Shown one piece after another: positions 8,928 to 17,194 of a DNA stretch of 64,000 bases (the first letter of the stretch is position 1; every line of letters starts with the position of its first letter). The translations under genes were made by a program, and so were the position numbers. This DNA is from JACMRP01 sp047302465. Lineage in GTDB: Bacteria > Bdellovibrionota > Bdellovibrionia > Bdellovibrionales > Bdellovibrionaceae. The stretch covers positions 3,162,001-3,226,000 of the forward strand of contig NZ_CP178621.1 in assembly GCF_047302465.1 (NCBI RefSeq). Direction: 5' to 3'. The notes under the pieces were generated by a model. That model ran no database searches. It was given only the letters and a program-made list of their open reading frames with translations, and was not told the origin of the DNA.

Positions 8928-8982
8928 TTTTAAGTCGTGGCAACGAGTTATAATTGGCGTCTTCTTTTCTGCGACTGTCACC

Positions 8983-10194
8983 ATGAGGCTTATGGCAAAT
9001 CAGGAAAAAAGCAGAAGAAAGTTTCTTACACTTCTTGGCGTCTTTGCTGGATGGCTCAGTCTAAAAAGATTGGTGTTAGCTCAAACTGTTCCAATGGGAT
9101 TCATGAGAAGAGTTCCTGCACCAACGCCTACCCCATCACATCCCTCAGAACCATCTTCAGTGACTTTGTGGTCTTGGGGACTTAACAGCAATAACGTCTT
9201 AGGAAGTGGCTCGACACGCTCTTCTCCAGTACAAGTTGGAGCTTCGACAAATTGGTCGACGATCTCTACAGGCAATGGCGACAATGGATTTGCAATTTCT
9301 AAGACCGGTGCACTTTATTATTGGGGTGGAAATGCTTCAGGTTCGCTGGGTAATAATAGTGTCGCTTCGGTCAGCTCGCCAACAAATAATAGCGTCTATG
9401 GAAATCTCGTTTCTGCGGGCGGCACTCATACCTTGGGTCTCGCGACAGACAACGCATTATATTCCTGGGGTGCAAACGGCGGCGGCCGTCTTGGTGACAA
9501 CTCAACAACGAATAAAAGCAATGCCGTCCTAATTTCATCCTCTACTTGGACTTCAATCTCTGCAGGAAGTGATCATAGTGTTGGGGTGAGAACCAACGGC
9601 ACTTTGTGGACCTGGGGAACTGGAACTGCGGGTCAGTTGGGATTAGATGCCACAGCTTCGAAAAGTTCTCCCACGCAAGTTGGCACTGATACAAATTGGG
9701 TCAAGGCCGTTGCTAGCGCAAGCTTTAGTCTTGCCCTTAAATCCAATGGGACCTTGTGGGCTTGGGGTAACAATACCTATGGTCAACTCGGAGACGGCAC
9801 TGTCACTGCGAAAAGTTCTCCGACCCAAGTTGGAGTTGGCACAGCTTGGTCGAATGTATCCTCATGCAATCGTCATGTTGTGGGTGTGCAAACCAATGGC
9901 TCTATGTGGGCTTGGGGTTACAACGGAACAGGATGTTTAGGAAATCGCGATGTGAATAACATCAGTACGCCCGTACAAGTCAGCGACAACGACTGGAGAG
10001 AAATCACTGCAGGCTCGGACTTCACAGTGGGAATAAAATTTAATGGAACTTTGTGGGCCTGGGGCAGTAATGGTGCAGGCCAGATCGGTGATAGTACAAT
10101 CATCGATAAAAGTTCGCCTGTTCAAATCGGAGCTGCGACCAACTGGTATAAAGCGGTCGCAGGCTCCTCACATGTTATAGCTTTAAGAGGCTAA
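8983..10194 (+). CDS. RCC1-repeat seven-bladed propeller protein, probably Tat-exported
   Basis: 403 residues. Two starts are possible, ATG 8983 and ATG 8992; neither has a clear ribosome site. Both lead into a twin-arginine-like signal (SRRKFLTLLG, then a hydrophobic stretch ending VLAQ). The mature protein has seven RCC1/ATS1 repeats, each with a core like 'LWAWGxNxxGQLGDG...SSPTQV' about 50 residues apart, enough for one closed seven-bladed propeller. RCC1-like proteins in bacteria are often surface or secreted binding modules, and no enzymatic part is visible. It is a single gene, divergent from the cytochrome operon. Confidence 0.88.
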   Translation: MRLMANQEKSRRKFLTLLGVFAGWLSLKRLVLAQTVPMGFMRRVPAPTPTPSHPSEPSSVTLWSWGLNSNNVLGSGSTRSSPVQVGASTNWSTISTGNGDNGFAISKTGALYYWGGNASGSLGNNSVASVSSPTNNSVYGNLVSAGGTHTLGLATDNALYSWGANGGGRLGDNSTTNKSNAVLISSSTWTSISAGSDHSVGVRTNGTLWTWGTGTAGQLGLDATASKSSPTQVGTDTNWVKAVASASFSLALKSNGTLWAWGNNTYGQLGDGTVTAKSSPTQVGVGTAWSNVSSCNRHVVGVQTNGSMWAWGYNGTGCLGNRDVNNISTPVQVSDNDWREITAGSDFTVGIKFNGTLWAWGSNGAGQIGDSTIIDKSSPVQIGAATNWYKAVAGSSHVIALRG

Positions 10195-10418
10195 CTTTCT
10201 ATCAGTCACACTGAGGAACCGTGTATTGCTTAGTGAAAAGATATTTGCCTAACGCGGGTGCTTGAGATCTTTAAAGTGTTCCCACTCTGTTCCCGCAAAA
10301 TAACTTCGTTCTTTAAATAGCTTATGTTGCTTATCAGGGCTCTAACACCGAGCCTCACTTTGTAAATAGGAGCCATTTTTTGATATATCAGATTCAAGAA
10401 TTGTGAATAAATCACGCC

Positions 10419-11156
10419 ATGACATTACAGCAATTCATACAGCAACAATTCAAACAGCGCCAAGATAAGAACCCAAAGTTTTCACTAAGAGCCTTCGCTC
10501 GTTTATTGCAAACAGATCCGAGCTCGCTCTCGAAAATCCTTAATGGAAAAAGAATTCCTTCTCCGAAAACTATTTCTATGTGGATCGAAAAGTTAAAACT
10601 CAATGAGGAAGAAGCGACCGAGCTTGTCAAATCTTCGAATGTGACAGATTCGTTTAATCCGCTTAGTTCTGAATTTTTTGAATCCACTTATAGCTGGGCT
10701 CATCCCATTTTACTTGAGGCCGTGAAGCTGCCTGATTTCCCTCGCAGAACTTCTCATTTGGCTCGTCTCTTCGGAATGACGGAAGAGCAAATTGAACAGA
10801 CCCTCGATTATCTGGCTCAGCACAATATCCTTCGTAAAAACAGTGATCAGCGTTCTTATGCGCCGACAAATATGACGACCATGCCAATCCCCTACACCAC
10901 TGAGCTACGTCGCAATTTGCAAAAGAAGTATTTGGATCTAGCTCAAAAAGCCGTCGAAGAAGTGCCATTTGAACAGCGTGACAACCGCACGTTGACCATC
11001 GCAATTCATTCTGAGGATCTTCCGGCTATTCGTGCCATCATTCACGAAGCACAAAACAAAATTAATAAGATATCTGAAAAGCGCCGCTCGAAAGTAAACA
11101 CTGTCTATAACTTTAGTTCTGCGTTTTATCCCGTCATCGAGGAATCTTTGCCATGA
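10419..11156 (+). CDS. TIGR02147 family regulator 1
   Basis: 245 residues. The N-terminal 70 residues have the TIGR02147 pattern: 'F...RFSLRAFARLLQ', then an HTH ('PSSLSKILNGKRIPS') and 'W..KLKLNEEE'. The middle contains a winged-helix-like stretch ('LARLFGMTEEQIEQTLDYLAQHNIL') and the C-terminus is the family's 'AIHSEDLPAIRAIIHEAQNKI' helix. The family is abundant in Bdellovibrio and Fibrobacter and is thought to regulate transcription; its signals are unknown. The stop codon overlaps the start of the secreted-protein gene by ATGA, so the two are translationally coupled. Two more such couplets occur in this window. Confidence 0.88.
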   Translation: MTLQQFIQQQFKQRQDKNPKFSLRAFARLLQTDPSSLSKILNGKRIPSPKTISMWIEKLKLNEEEATELVKSSNVTDSFNPLSSEFFESTYSWAHPILLEAVKLPDFPRRTSHLARLFGMTEEQIEQTLDYLAQHNILRKNSDQRSYAPTNMTTMPIPYTTELRRNLQKKYLDLAQKAVEEVPFEQRDNRTLTIAIHSEDLPAIRAIIHEAQNKINKISEKRRSKVNTVYNFSSAFYPVIEESLP

Positions 11157-11992
11157 AAAAACTATTTCTACTACTAAACTTGTTCGTAACCGCATCCTTC
11201 AGCCACGCCTTCACAGAGGATGGCCAAGTCACCAATGGTGGTGATCCTTATGCAGCAGAGTTCTTTCTTTTACTAGACAGCTCTTTGGCCAAAATGCCGT
11301 TGACGTTACCCTTGAATAGCGGCGGAGTGCTTGAGCGCTCGGACCTAGAAACGGTTCGCCGAACTGTCCAAGTCACCTCTGAAGAGAGTTTGACTTTAAA
11401 AGGTCGCGAAGTCGGCGCTATCAATCGCCCATTCACGAATCCCCCTAGCATCGTTCTTTCGCGCACGTTTTGGAACAAACTTGATCTAGATCAAAAGCTG
11501 CATTTGGTATTGCATGAAACGCTTCCTGTTGCGGGTGTTTTTGATGCGGATTACAAAAACTCTTCGACCCTTGTTCAATTGATCGAGAACATCGCTCCGA
11601 TTTCTTATCCCACGCTACTGGCCTCTGTTGAAACTTGTGACCAAAGCTTTATCGAGTCTATTTCAGGCGCGACTCTGCAATCTTTGATTACACCCCAACA
11701 ACAAAGCTCAGTATTATTTCATGCTTTAGATTATAAGTGCGCACCGATGATCAAAAAGTTTCATGAGTGGCAGATCAATATGGATATCTGCATGGGTTCT
11801 CTCAGCCTGATGAACTGGTTTTTACGAACCGACATTCGGAATCTTGAAAAAGTCGTCGAAGTTATTCAAATCTTGAAAAGCGGCGGGGTTTCGACGTTGA
11901 AAACTTGCGCTCGGAAAGTAAATGACAGCTGCAAGTTCGCAGAAAAACTTCCAGATAAAGAATCCTTACTCCCTGCACTTCAGTGCAAATAG
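11153..11992 (+). CDS. Secreted partner protein 1 of TIGR02147 couplet, conserved 'GGD...LVLHE' domain
   Basis: 279 residues with a signal peptide (about 1-20, ending SHAF). I cannot name the domain. Residues about 25-140 contain 'NGGDPYAAEF', 'GREVGAINRP', 'IVLSRTFWNKL' and 'LVLHETLPVAGVFDADY'. The same order of motifs is present in the N-terminal part of the 23875-25140 product, which is also coupled to a TIGR02147 gene. The HE pair could bind a metal but the second His of an HExxH site is absent. The C-terminal half has several Cys. It ends at a strong bidirectional terminator. Confidence 0.8.
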   Translation: MKKLFLLLNLFVTASFSHAFTEDGQVTNGGDPYAAEFFLLLDSSLAKMPLTLPLNSGGVLERSDLETVRRTVQVTSEESLTLKGREVGAINRPFTNPPSIVLSRTFWNKLDLDQKLHLVLHETLPVAGVFDADYKNSSTLVQLIENIAPISYPTLLASVETCDQSFIESISGATLQSLITPQQQSSVLFHALDYKCAPMIKKFHEWQINMDICMGSLSLMNWFLRTDIRNLEKVVEVIQILKSGGVSTLKTCARKVNDSCKFAEKLPDKESLLPALQCK

Positions 11993-12017
11993 AAAAGGGC
12001 CCTCATGGGGCCCTTTT
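11993..12017. terminator. Bidirectional Rho-independent terminator
   Basis: Perfect 10-base-pair stem AAAAGGGCCC / GGGCCCTTTT with loop TCATG, with T-runs on both strands. It lies between the convergent genes ending at 11992 and 12040. Confidence 0.9.
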
Positions 12018-12039
12018 TAGTTTCTATGTTGATAGTTTA

Positions 12040-13434
12040 TTACTCTGCAGGATTCACAATCGAAGGCGCAAACGTCGTTTTGCGCATATCTAGTTGATGC
12101 TGTACAAAGTAGAGTTTATCCGCAAGCGGGCTTGGCGATAGAGTAGACGTTAATACGATTTCTCCGATCACGTAACGCTTCTTTGCTTCGGTCTCTGCGA
12201 TCACATAGTACATACGATCATTGGTTTTAAGCGAGCTTAGTTTGTATCTAAAGTCGGTCTCTACTTTACCTGGCACATAAGGCGCCGAACTCATCGCCAT
12301 CGCACGGCGATTGTTTTCAACGTTGTCTAAAGCTGGCTTAAACACAAGACGCCATGGTCGTTTTTGGGATTGAGGATCGATGCTTCGGCCTTTGCTATCC
12401 ATTTGCGCAAGACTTTGGATCGAAATCACAAAAGGATGTGGACCTGCATTAGAGTGAGCCTCGAGTTTTTCTTCCGGAATCCCTGTCACTTCAGGAATGA
12501 CTTGGAAGAACCTTTTACCCACGAGGTTCATCACCTGGTGGTTCACGACGTTTTTACCATAGCGTGTTGCCATTTCTTTTTTCTCTTGGCCGGTCGCTGT
12601 GCTAAATCCAGATGGTGCGTGCGCCGAGAAATCCGGAGAGAATTCGTACTTAAAGAAGTTATGATCAGGACCCTGCCCTGCCAAAGACTCCATGGCAACA
12701 AGGTCGATACTTCTTTGACCATCTACTAAGAACTTAAGTCCCAAACCAGGGATAAACTCTAACGCTAAAGACTTACCGCCGACCTCAATTGTGTGTGCAA
12801 CAGGATTTGCGATAGAAAGTCTCATCATTAGCGGAACGCCCTCTTCATTGCCTTGAGGACCTAACAGACCCGTGAATGGATTTTCAGCTTCACCAACCAC
12901 TTTGTCTTTTGCACCCAGTTTTTTAAGCTTTGGATAAATAATCATGCGACCCGAAGCCAAAGTTCCAAACGCGTGGACCTTTTTAGTTTCACGTTCTTGG
13001 AAAAACTCGCAAGTTCTATTGAAGGTGGACTTAAGACTTTTATAGCCGACAGATTCGTTTACATTCGGAGCTAGGAACTTTGTTGTCGCAACAACCGCAT
13101 CGTTTGCATAGCTCAGGCGATGACTCGGATAAAACGCATCACGAACATACAGCGTATTTGCGCCATTCAAATCTTGAGCAACGTCTTCCACATTGGTAGA
13201 CACTTGCGCTGTCGCGTTTTTACCAGCGGAAATTTCAAAGATAGAACTTTTGTGATAATTCATAAACATCGTTTGTTTCTGAACTCCCAATAGCGAGTTC
13301 GAAACTTCACACGTTGATTCGTTAGCAACCCCGCGCTCAGTCTTATCAGCACTCGTTGAAGAGACCTTAGACGTCGTACATCCGATACAAAAAAGAACAA
13401 AGGCTGCGGCCTGAATAGCACTAAAAAATTTCAT
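12040..13434 (-). CDS. Large lipoprotein, unknown function
   Basis: 464 residues. The signal ends 'LFCIGC' (Cys19), followed by a Ser/Thr-rich linker and then a mostly beta-rich globular region with no domain I recognise. Phrases such as 'NPVAHTIEVGGKSLALEFIPG' and 'VPGKVETDFRYKLSSLKTNDRMYYVIAETEA' suggest a beta-sandwich or propeller. The start has GGAGTTTCAGG just upstream. It is a single-gene unit sharing the terminator with the first TIGR02147 couplet. Confidence 0.75.
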   Translation of the reverse strand: MKFFSAIQAAAFVLFCIGCTTSKVSSTSADKTERGVANESTCEVSNSLLGVQKQTMFMNYHKSSIFEISAGKNATAQVSTNVEDVAQDLNGANTLYVRDAFYPSHRLSYANDAVVATTKFLAPNVNESVGYKSLKSTFNRTCEFFQERETKKVHAFGTLASGRMIIYPKLKKLGAKDKVVGEAENPFTGLLGPQGNEEGVPLMMRLSIANPVAHTIEVGGKSLALEFIPGLGLKFLVDGQRSIDLVAMESLAGQGPDHNFFKYEFSPDFSAHAPSGFSTATGQEKKEMATRYGKNVVNHQVMNLVGKRFFQVIPEVTGIPEEKLEAHSNAGPHPFVISIQSLAQMDSKGRSIDPQSQKRPWRLVFKPALDNVENNRRAMAMSSAPYVPGKVETDFRYKLSSLKTNDRMYYVIAETEAKKRYVIGEIVLTSTLSPSPLADKLYFVQHQLDMRKTTFAPSIVNPAE

Positions 13435-13826
13435 CCTGAAACTCCGTGTTGCTGTAGTATGTCGTTTTAAACAATACTAGCATTCCCATTAAAAAAAGGG
13501 ATCGGCCATGGGTACAAAGGGTCCCGTTCTTCATAGTTCTAGCTAAAGATCTAGCCCCAGGAAGAGGTCCTTTTAGCTCTCTAGGCTTGCCCGAATGCGT
13601 GCAACCTCATATCTGATGTTTGTTGATACGCACACAGTCTTAGGCTCAAGTCGCCCACCGCCGTTCTGAGCCAAGAAATTGTTCATAATACCGGGTTGGC
13701 ACTTTCAAGGTATCTAGTTTCGCGCTTCTGTGTTCTACTGCCACCCACAGTCCGTTCAGATAGAGCTCATGAGATTTTCTTTTTTGACCTTCGAGAATGG
13801 CCCCACAGCTTTTTAAGGAGGCATTT
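13435..13826. other. 392-base intergenic region upstream of the RRM gene
   Basis: No convincing gene. A 72-codon open frame on the minus strand (13646-13864) runs into the RRM gene, lacks a ribosome site and is most likely chance. An inverted repeat ATACC...GGTAT lies at about 13688-13713. The length suggests a long 5' leader, as is common for cold-inducible RNA-binding proteins, but this is inference. Confidence 0.5.
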
Positions 13827-14144
13827 ATGGGAAAAAAATTATACGTAGGTAACCTTTCATTCACAGTTGATTCAGATCAGTTGGCAGGCGTTTTTGCAGA
13901 ATTCGGTACAGTTGAAACTGCAAACGTAATCACTGACCGTGAAACTGGTCGCAGCAAAGGCTTTGCTTTTGTTGAAATGGCTGCAGAATCTGAAGCACAA
14001 ACTGCTATTCAAAAATTGAATGGTATGGATTTGGGCGGTCGCGCGATGAACGTTTCTGAGGCAAAACCTCAAGAAAAACGTTCTGGTGGCGGTGGCGGCG
14101 GTGGCCGTGGTGGTTTCGGCGGCGGCGGACGCGGTCGTTACTAA
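13827..14144 (+). CDS. Glycine-rich RRM RNA-binding protein
   Basis: 105 residues from the ATG at 13827, chosen because AAGGAGG sits 6 bases upstream. A single RRM fills residues 3-80: RNP2 'LYVGNL' at about 5-10 and RNP1 'KGFAFVEM' at about 44-51. The tail is Gly/Arg-rich (RGG-like). This is the bacterial cold-inducible RNA-binding type (Rbp-like), thought to act as an RNA chaperone in the cytoplasm. It is followed by two hairpins at 14195-14245. Confidence 0.95.
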   Translation: MGKKLYVGNLSFTVDSDQLAGVFAEFGTVETANVITDRETGRSKGFAFVEMAAESEAQTAIQKLNGMDLGGRAMNVSEAKPQEKRSGGGGGGGRGGFGGGGRGRY

Positions 14145-14194
14145 GCCTTTCTATATTCTTTAAGATATACCTAGGCCTTTATAGGGGCAAAAGT

Positions 14195-14245
14195 TGATCT
14201 CGTGGTGGAGATCACGCATGATCGTAGGGAGTTCTCCCTACGATC
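14195..14245 (+). repeat. Two tandem hairpins after the RRM gene
   Basis: The first is TGATCTC-GTGGTG-GAGATCA (14195-14214). The second is a perfect 12-base inverted repeat, GATCGTAGGGAG / CTCCCTACGATC (14220-14231, 14234-14245), separated by TT. There is no T-run after either, so they are not classical intrinsic terminators. They may protect the mRNA 3' end or control the next gene, which starts 38 bases on. Confidence 0.6.
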
Positions 14246-14282
14246 TGACTCTGGTCTCTTCCTACAAAGGCATAAATTCATA

Positions 14283-14489
14283 ATGAGAGATAAACCTGCT
14301 TGCCGAAATATGAATCACGGTAAACCAAATTCCCCTGTGGCGTTCTGCCCAAACTGCGGGGAAAAATTCAGAACTAGTACTTCAAATCGAGCTTGCGACC
14401 TTGTCCGACACAAAGAACGTCTAAAAACAGGCTGCTCTTTTTGTTTTGATTGCGGAAAAAATCTAAAGACTCTTTTCGCCCGTCCTTAA
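14283..14489 (+). CDS. Small zinc-ribbon protein ('CRNMNHG' type)
   Basis: 68 residues from the ATG at 14283; the longer frame would start inside the preceding hairpins. It contains 'ACRNMNHGKPNSPVAFCPNCGEKF' style sequence (shown in part: CRNMNHG, then CPNCG) and a second CFDCGK pair, so four Cys can hold a zinc ion. I recall similar short proteins in bdellovibrios, without a known function. It lies 20 bases from the convergent WH-motif gene; a short palindrome, AAAAGATCTTTT, lies between them. Confidence 0.7.
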   Translation: MRDKPACRNMNHGKPNSPVAFCPNCGEKFRTSTSNRACDLVRHKERLKTGCSFCFDCGKNLKTLFARP

Positions 14490-14508
14490 TACAATCAAAA
14501 GATCTTTT

Positions 14509-14946
14509 CTAAAGACTTGCAGTGAACCAGCGACGGATAGTCTGTTCGCCGAAGAGTTCATAGTTATAATCTAAAAACTTTTCGAGATTCGTTTCGAATT
14601 GAAATCCATTCTTTTCAAAAAGCGGTACCAGATCCGGCTGATGATGCAGATATTGGCCGAAGTACTTCTCGCAGTATTCCATATAGTCGCGGGTATAAAG
14701 CAGGAATACGTGCCACATCTGATCGATCTCGCGCATATCATCGTCCATAATATAGAAGAATTTAAGAGCGTCATTTTCCGGTTGTAGTTTACGATCAGTG
14801 GCGTGTCTTTTAGTACCCCAGAAAAATCGCATCAGGTCCGTAAAGATATCTTCGGCGCGCTCGGCTTTATCAGGATGTTCTTTTTGAAAACGACGAACGA
14901 CCGGTGGATTTTTATATTCTAAAATTTCATTCAGAGTGCAGTTCAT
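14509..14946 (-). CDS. WH-motif protein resembling GRDP/DUF1399 proteins
   Basis: 145 residues, soluble, no signal peptide. The notable part is residues about 75-110: 'EIDQMWHVFLLYTRDYMEYC' followed by 'FGQYLHHQP'. The pattern ID-x-x-WH-x(7)-Y-x-x-[YDF]C...HH resembles the glycine-rich-domain (GRDP/DUF1399) motif, in which His residues could bind metal. I infer this family only by the motif. A strong ribosome site (AAGGAGGAG) precedes the ATG. It lies 52 bases downstream of a 28-codon Cys-rich peptide gene on the same strand, with a GC-rich hairpin between them, an arrangement typical of a precursor peptide followed by a processing or immunity gene. Confidence 0.7.
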   Translation of the reverse strand: MNCTLNEILEYKNPPVVRRFQKEHPDKAERAEDIFTDLMRFFWGTKRHATDRKLQPENDALKFFYIMDDDMREIDQMWHVFLLYTRDYMEYCEKYFGQYLHHQPDLVPLFEKNGFQFETNLEKFLDYNYELFGEQTIRRWFTASL

Positions 14947-14958
14947 AAGGACTCCTCC

Positions 14959-14992
14959 TTAACAGGGGCGATGACGAGAGAGGCACCGCCCC
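14959..14992 (-). promoter_or_regulatory. Intergenic hairpin between peptide gene and WH-motif gene
   Basis: On the minus strand AGGGGCG and CGCCCCT can pair around a loop of about 16 bases. No T-run follows, so it would act as an attenuator or RNA-processing site rather than a full terminator. Boundaries are approximate. Confidence 0.45.
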
Positions 14993-14998
14993 TTCAGA

Positions 14999-15085
14999 TT
15001 AATTCGCGATAGCGCAACATTTGCCAATACACTTATTATTAGCTTTCTTGTTGGTCATGATAGTTTGAATAAGATTCTTTTTCAT
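14999..15085 (-). CDS. 28-residue Cys-rich peptide, possible precursor peptide
   Basis: ATG at 15085, TAA at 15001-14999. The evidence that it is translated is the very strong ribosome site: AAAGGAGGT five bases before the ATG. The peptide begins MKKNLIQTIM, is basic in its middle (TNKKANNK) and ends CIGKCCAIAN. The short basic leader and a C-terminal core with three Cys resemble a ribosomally made modified peptide or a metal-binding peptide. A TATAAT element lies within an inverted repeat (CCAATTAT/ATAATTGG) about 30-50 bases upstream. It probably forms a unit with the WH-motif gene. It could also be a plain leader peptide for that gene. Confidence 0.6.
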   Translation of the reverse strand: MKKNLIQTIMTNKKANNKCIGKCCAIAN

Positions 15086-15116
15086 GGGACCTCCTTTCAA
15101 AAGCACAGTAAACAAA

Positions 15117-15137
15117 TCCAATTATAAAAAATAATTG
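15117..15137 (-). promoter_or_regulatory. Inverted repeat with TATAAT before the peptide gene
   Basis: CCAATTAT-TTTTT-ATAATTGG, an 8-base inverted repeat. TATAAT sits in its distal arm and would give a start point about 20-25 bases before the peptide's ribosome site. No good -35 box is visible, so a regulated promoter or operator is possible. Confidence 0.4.
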
Positions 15138-15203
15138 GAAATGAAAGGCCATGAGATAGCCAAAACGCTATGATGCAGAGGTTGGCGTACGACAGTAAAA
15201 AGA

Positions 15204-16181
15204 CTACTTAAAGAACTCTGTCTTAAAGTGTCCACCATTAAGGCCGAGCTTAAAGGTGTTAAATCCCTTTGTGTCCTGATCTTGTGCGAGGATCCCGCCA
15301 AGGTCGAAGGTTTCAATAGACTGCTTTTTTAGAAGCTCGATCGCGTTCCATACAAGCAAGTAATGGGCTTGATTGTCACGACCTTCTGGAGAATTCCAGC
15401 CCACACGGTACGAGGCTGAGGTGCCATGCTTCATCACGACAATGCCTGCGATAGGACATTTATCAATACGTGCCCAGAGAATAATGGCGTCTTTAAATGG
15501 CAAGGCTGTTTCAATTTCGTGTTTAAAAAAAACAGCGTCGGGCGCTACGAAGTTTTTCTTTGATTTAAATAGATCGTAATTTCTTAAGAAGACATCCAAA
15601 TGTCTGCCTTCAGTATCCACCACAACTTCGATGTTCGAGCGCTCAGCTTGACTCAAGTGACGGCGCCACTGGCTGCCGAAGCTTTTGCGCAGCTCTTCCA
15701 TTGTTGGGGTCAGATTCAACCACGATGTTTCAAAACTTTGCTGTGCTTTCTTTAGCCCGAACTCTTCGGTCAAAAGTGTCGAGCTTGCTTCAGCATCCCA
15801 CTCGGGCATCCAGCGGAAACGGCGGAAAACACTTTTTGGATATACTTTTTGAAGAGCCGTTGCGAAGTCGGCCATATTCTTTTCAGTGTCTTGCCCTTTC
15901 AGCCAAATTGGACCGCGATTAATAGTCACAGACTGAAAAGGTCCCAGTGCACTTACTTGAATAGCAACAAGCCCTACTACTTGCGACCCACGATCGATCG
16001 TCACCATGTGGGTGCTCTGTTTTGCGACCTTCGCAATCGCGATCGCATACTGAAATGTTTGGGTCCACGGAGTTTTCTGTGTTTGATTTAGAAACTCACG
16101 CCACTCGCGAACAGTGCGAAGTGTGAAATTCAATGTCATTTCCGGCAGGTTCTTTGGGGGATTTTGTGGTTGCGAATTCAT
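15204..16181 (-). CDS. FemAB/GNAT-like aminoacyltransferase
   Basis: 325 residues, cytoplasmic. It has the tandem acyl-CoA-N-acyltransferase fold of FemAB-type proteins: a first half with 'FQYAIAIAKVAKQSTHMVTIDRGSQVVGLVAIQ' strands and a second with 'GIVVMKHGTSASYRVGWNSPEGRDNQAHYLLVWNAIELL' (quoted parts: 'AHYLLVWNAIELL', 'FDLGGI', 'TKGFNTFKLGLNGG'), which match the family's substrate-binding region. FemX-like enzymes add amino acids from charged tRNA to peptidoglycan precursors. It ends 118 bases before the 28-residue peptide gene on the same strand. A link between the two is only speculative. Confidence 0.8.
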   Translation of the reverse strand: MNSQPQNPPKNLPEMTLNFTLRTVREWREFLNQTQKTPWTQTFQYAIAIAKVAKQSTHMVTIDRGSQVVGLVAIQVSALGPFQSVTINRGPIWLKGQDTEKNMADFATALQKVYPKSVFRRFRWMPEWDAEASSTLLTEEFGLKKAQQSFETSWLNLTPTMEELRKSFGSQWRRHLSQAERSNIEVVVDTEGRHLDVFLRNYDLFKSKKNFVAPDAVFFKHEIETALPFKDAIILWARIDKCPIAGIVVMKHGTSASYRVGWNSPEGRDNQAHYLLVWNAIELLKKQSIETFDLGGILAQDQDTKGFNTFKLGLNGGHFKTEFFK

Positions 16182-16239
16182 AGAACAATCATCTCAAAGC
16201 CTTGAAGAGATGAAAATCCAGACTAGGCCAACGACCGTT

Positions 16240-17181
16240 CTATAATTTGCCTACGCGGTAATCTGCGATGTTTGGGTTTAAACCTTTTTCTTCGGCATCC
16301 ATATAAGACCAGACATCGGGGCGTGTGCCATCGATATCGACGACGTTATATACCTTGGCAAGCTGCCCTGAGTTCACCGAGGCTTGATTCCAGCGCTGAC
16401 GATCTGGATCTGCCGCTAAAGCCGCAATACATCTTCCAACAAAACGCGGAGACTCTGATAGCGCAAATCCCGGAGGGGTCTTTGCCTCTTTCCAGTTCGC
16501 TTCAGTTGCATTGAAGTGTTCAAGCATCATCTCGGACCGCATCCAGCCAGGCGACACGGACAAAGCCATTGCACCAAATTGTTTCAGCTCGTGCCCTTGA
16601 GAGAATCCCAAACGATTAATCGACATCTTCGCCAAATCATAAAAGACCGAGATACGGTAAGTTCTAAGATTGTATTCCAAAGTACCATCCGTGACTTCGA
16701 CGACGACGCCACCTGGTTTGGTCAAAAGTGGAGACAGATAGTACGAGGTAATAATATGCGTATCGACGGCAAGTCTTAACATCCGCATGCCTTGATCAAG
16801 ATCCATTTCCCAAAGCGGCTTATTCCAATCAGCCGGAGAGCCGGTCATGGCTTCGCCTCCCCAGATGTCATTCACAAGGATATCGATATGGCCGAACTCT
16901 TTTTGAATGCGGGTTGCTAAGGCTTGGACTTCGGACTTGTTAAGATGATCTGTCGGAATGGCAATGCCTTTGCCACCAACGCTTGTGACAAGCTCTGCGG
17001 TTTCATCAATAGTTTCAGATCTTTTGTAATCAGACCGCGCAGAACCTTCGGCACGCGTGGTACGTCCTGTACAGATGACTGTCGCACCCGCTTCACCTAA
17101 TGCCATGGCGATCCCGCGCCCTGCCCCACGTGTAGCCCCTGCAACGACTGCAATCTTTCCGCTTAACGACTTCCCTGCCAT
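16240..17181 (-). CDS. SDR family NAD(P)-dependent oxidoreductase (DHRS1-like)
   Basis: 313 residues. The N-terminal Rossmann motif is GATRGAGRG (about 15-23), followed by 'CTGRTTR', which favours NADP. The catalytic pair is Tyr181 and Lys185 (YDLAK). The usual 'NNAG' becomes 'VNDIWG', and the sequence 'PGWMRSEMM' follows the active site; both are seen in the DHRS1-like subgroup. AGAGGTGA lies just before the ATG. The substrate cannot be told. It follows the next gene upstream by 13 bases, so the two may be co-transcribed. Confidence 0.9.
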   Translation of the reverse strand: MAGKSLSGKIAVVAGATRGAGRGIAMALGEAGATVICTGRTTRAEGSARSDYKRSETIDETAELVTSVGGKGIAIPTDHLNKSEVQALATRIQKEFGHIDILVNDIWGGEAMTGSPADWNKPLWEMDLDQGMRMLRLAVDTHIITSYYLSPLLTKPGGVVVEVTDGTLEYNLRTYRISVFYDLAKMSINRLGFSQGHELKQFGAMALSVSPGWMRSEMMLEHFNATEANWKEAKTPPGFALSESPRFVGRCIAALAADPDRQRWNQASVNSGQLAKVYNVVDIDGTRPDVWSYMDAEEKGLNPNIADYRVGKL

Positions 17182-17194
17182 AGATCACCTCTCA

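Larger units (their letters stand above)
8565..8982. other. 418-base divergent intergenic region
   Basis: It separates the DUF1592 operon (minus) from the RCC1 gene (plus). I see no convincing gene. It contains leader hairpins 2 and 3. On the plus strand a TTGACT box, a 17-base spacer and GTTTAA lie directly before hairpin 3, a plausible promoter that would place the hairpin at the very 5' end of the RCC1 transcript. Confidence 0.6.

Noticed and set aside
13646..13864. 72-codon minus-strand frame before the RRM gene
   Set aside because: No ribosome site, overlaps the RRM start, no recognisable protein features.
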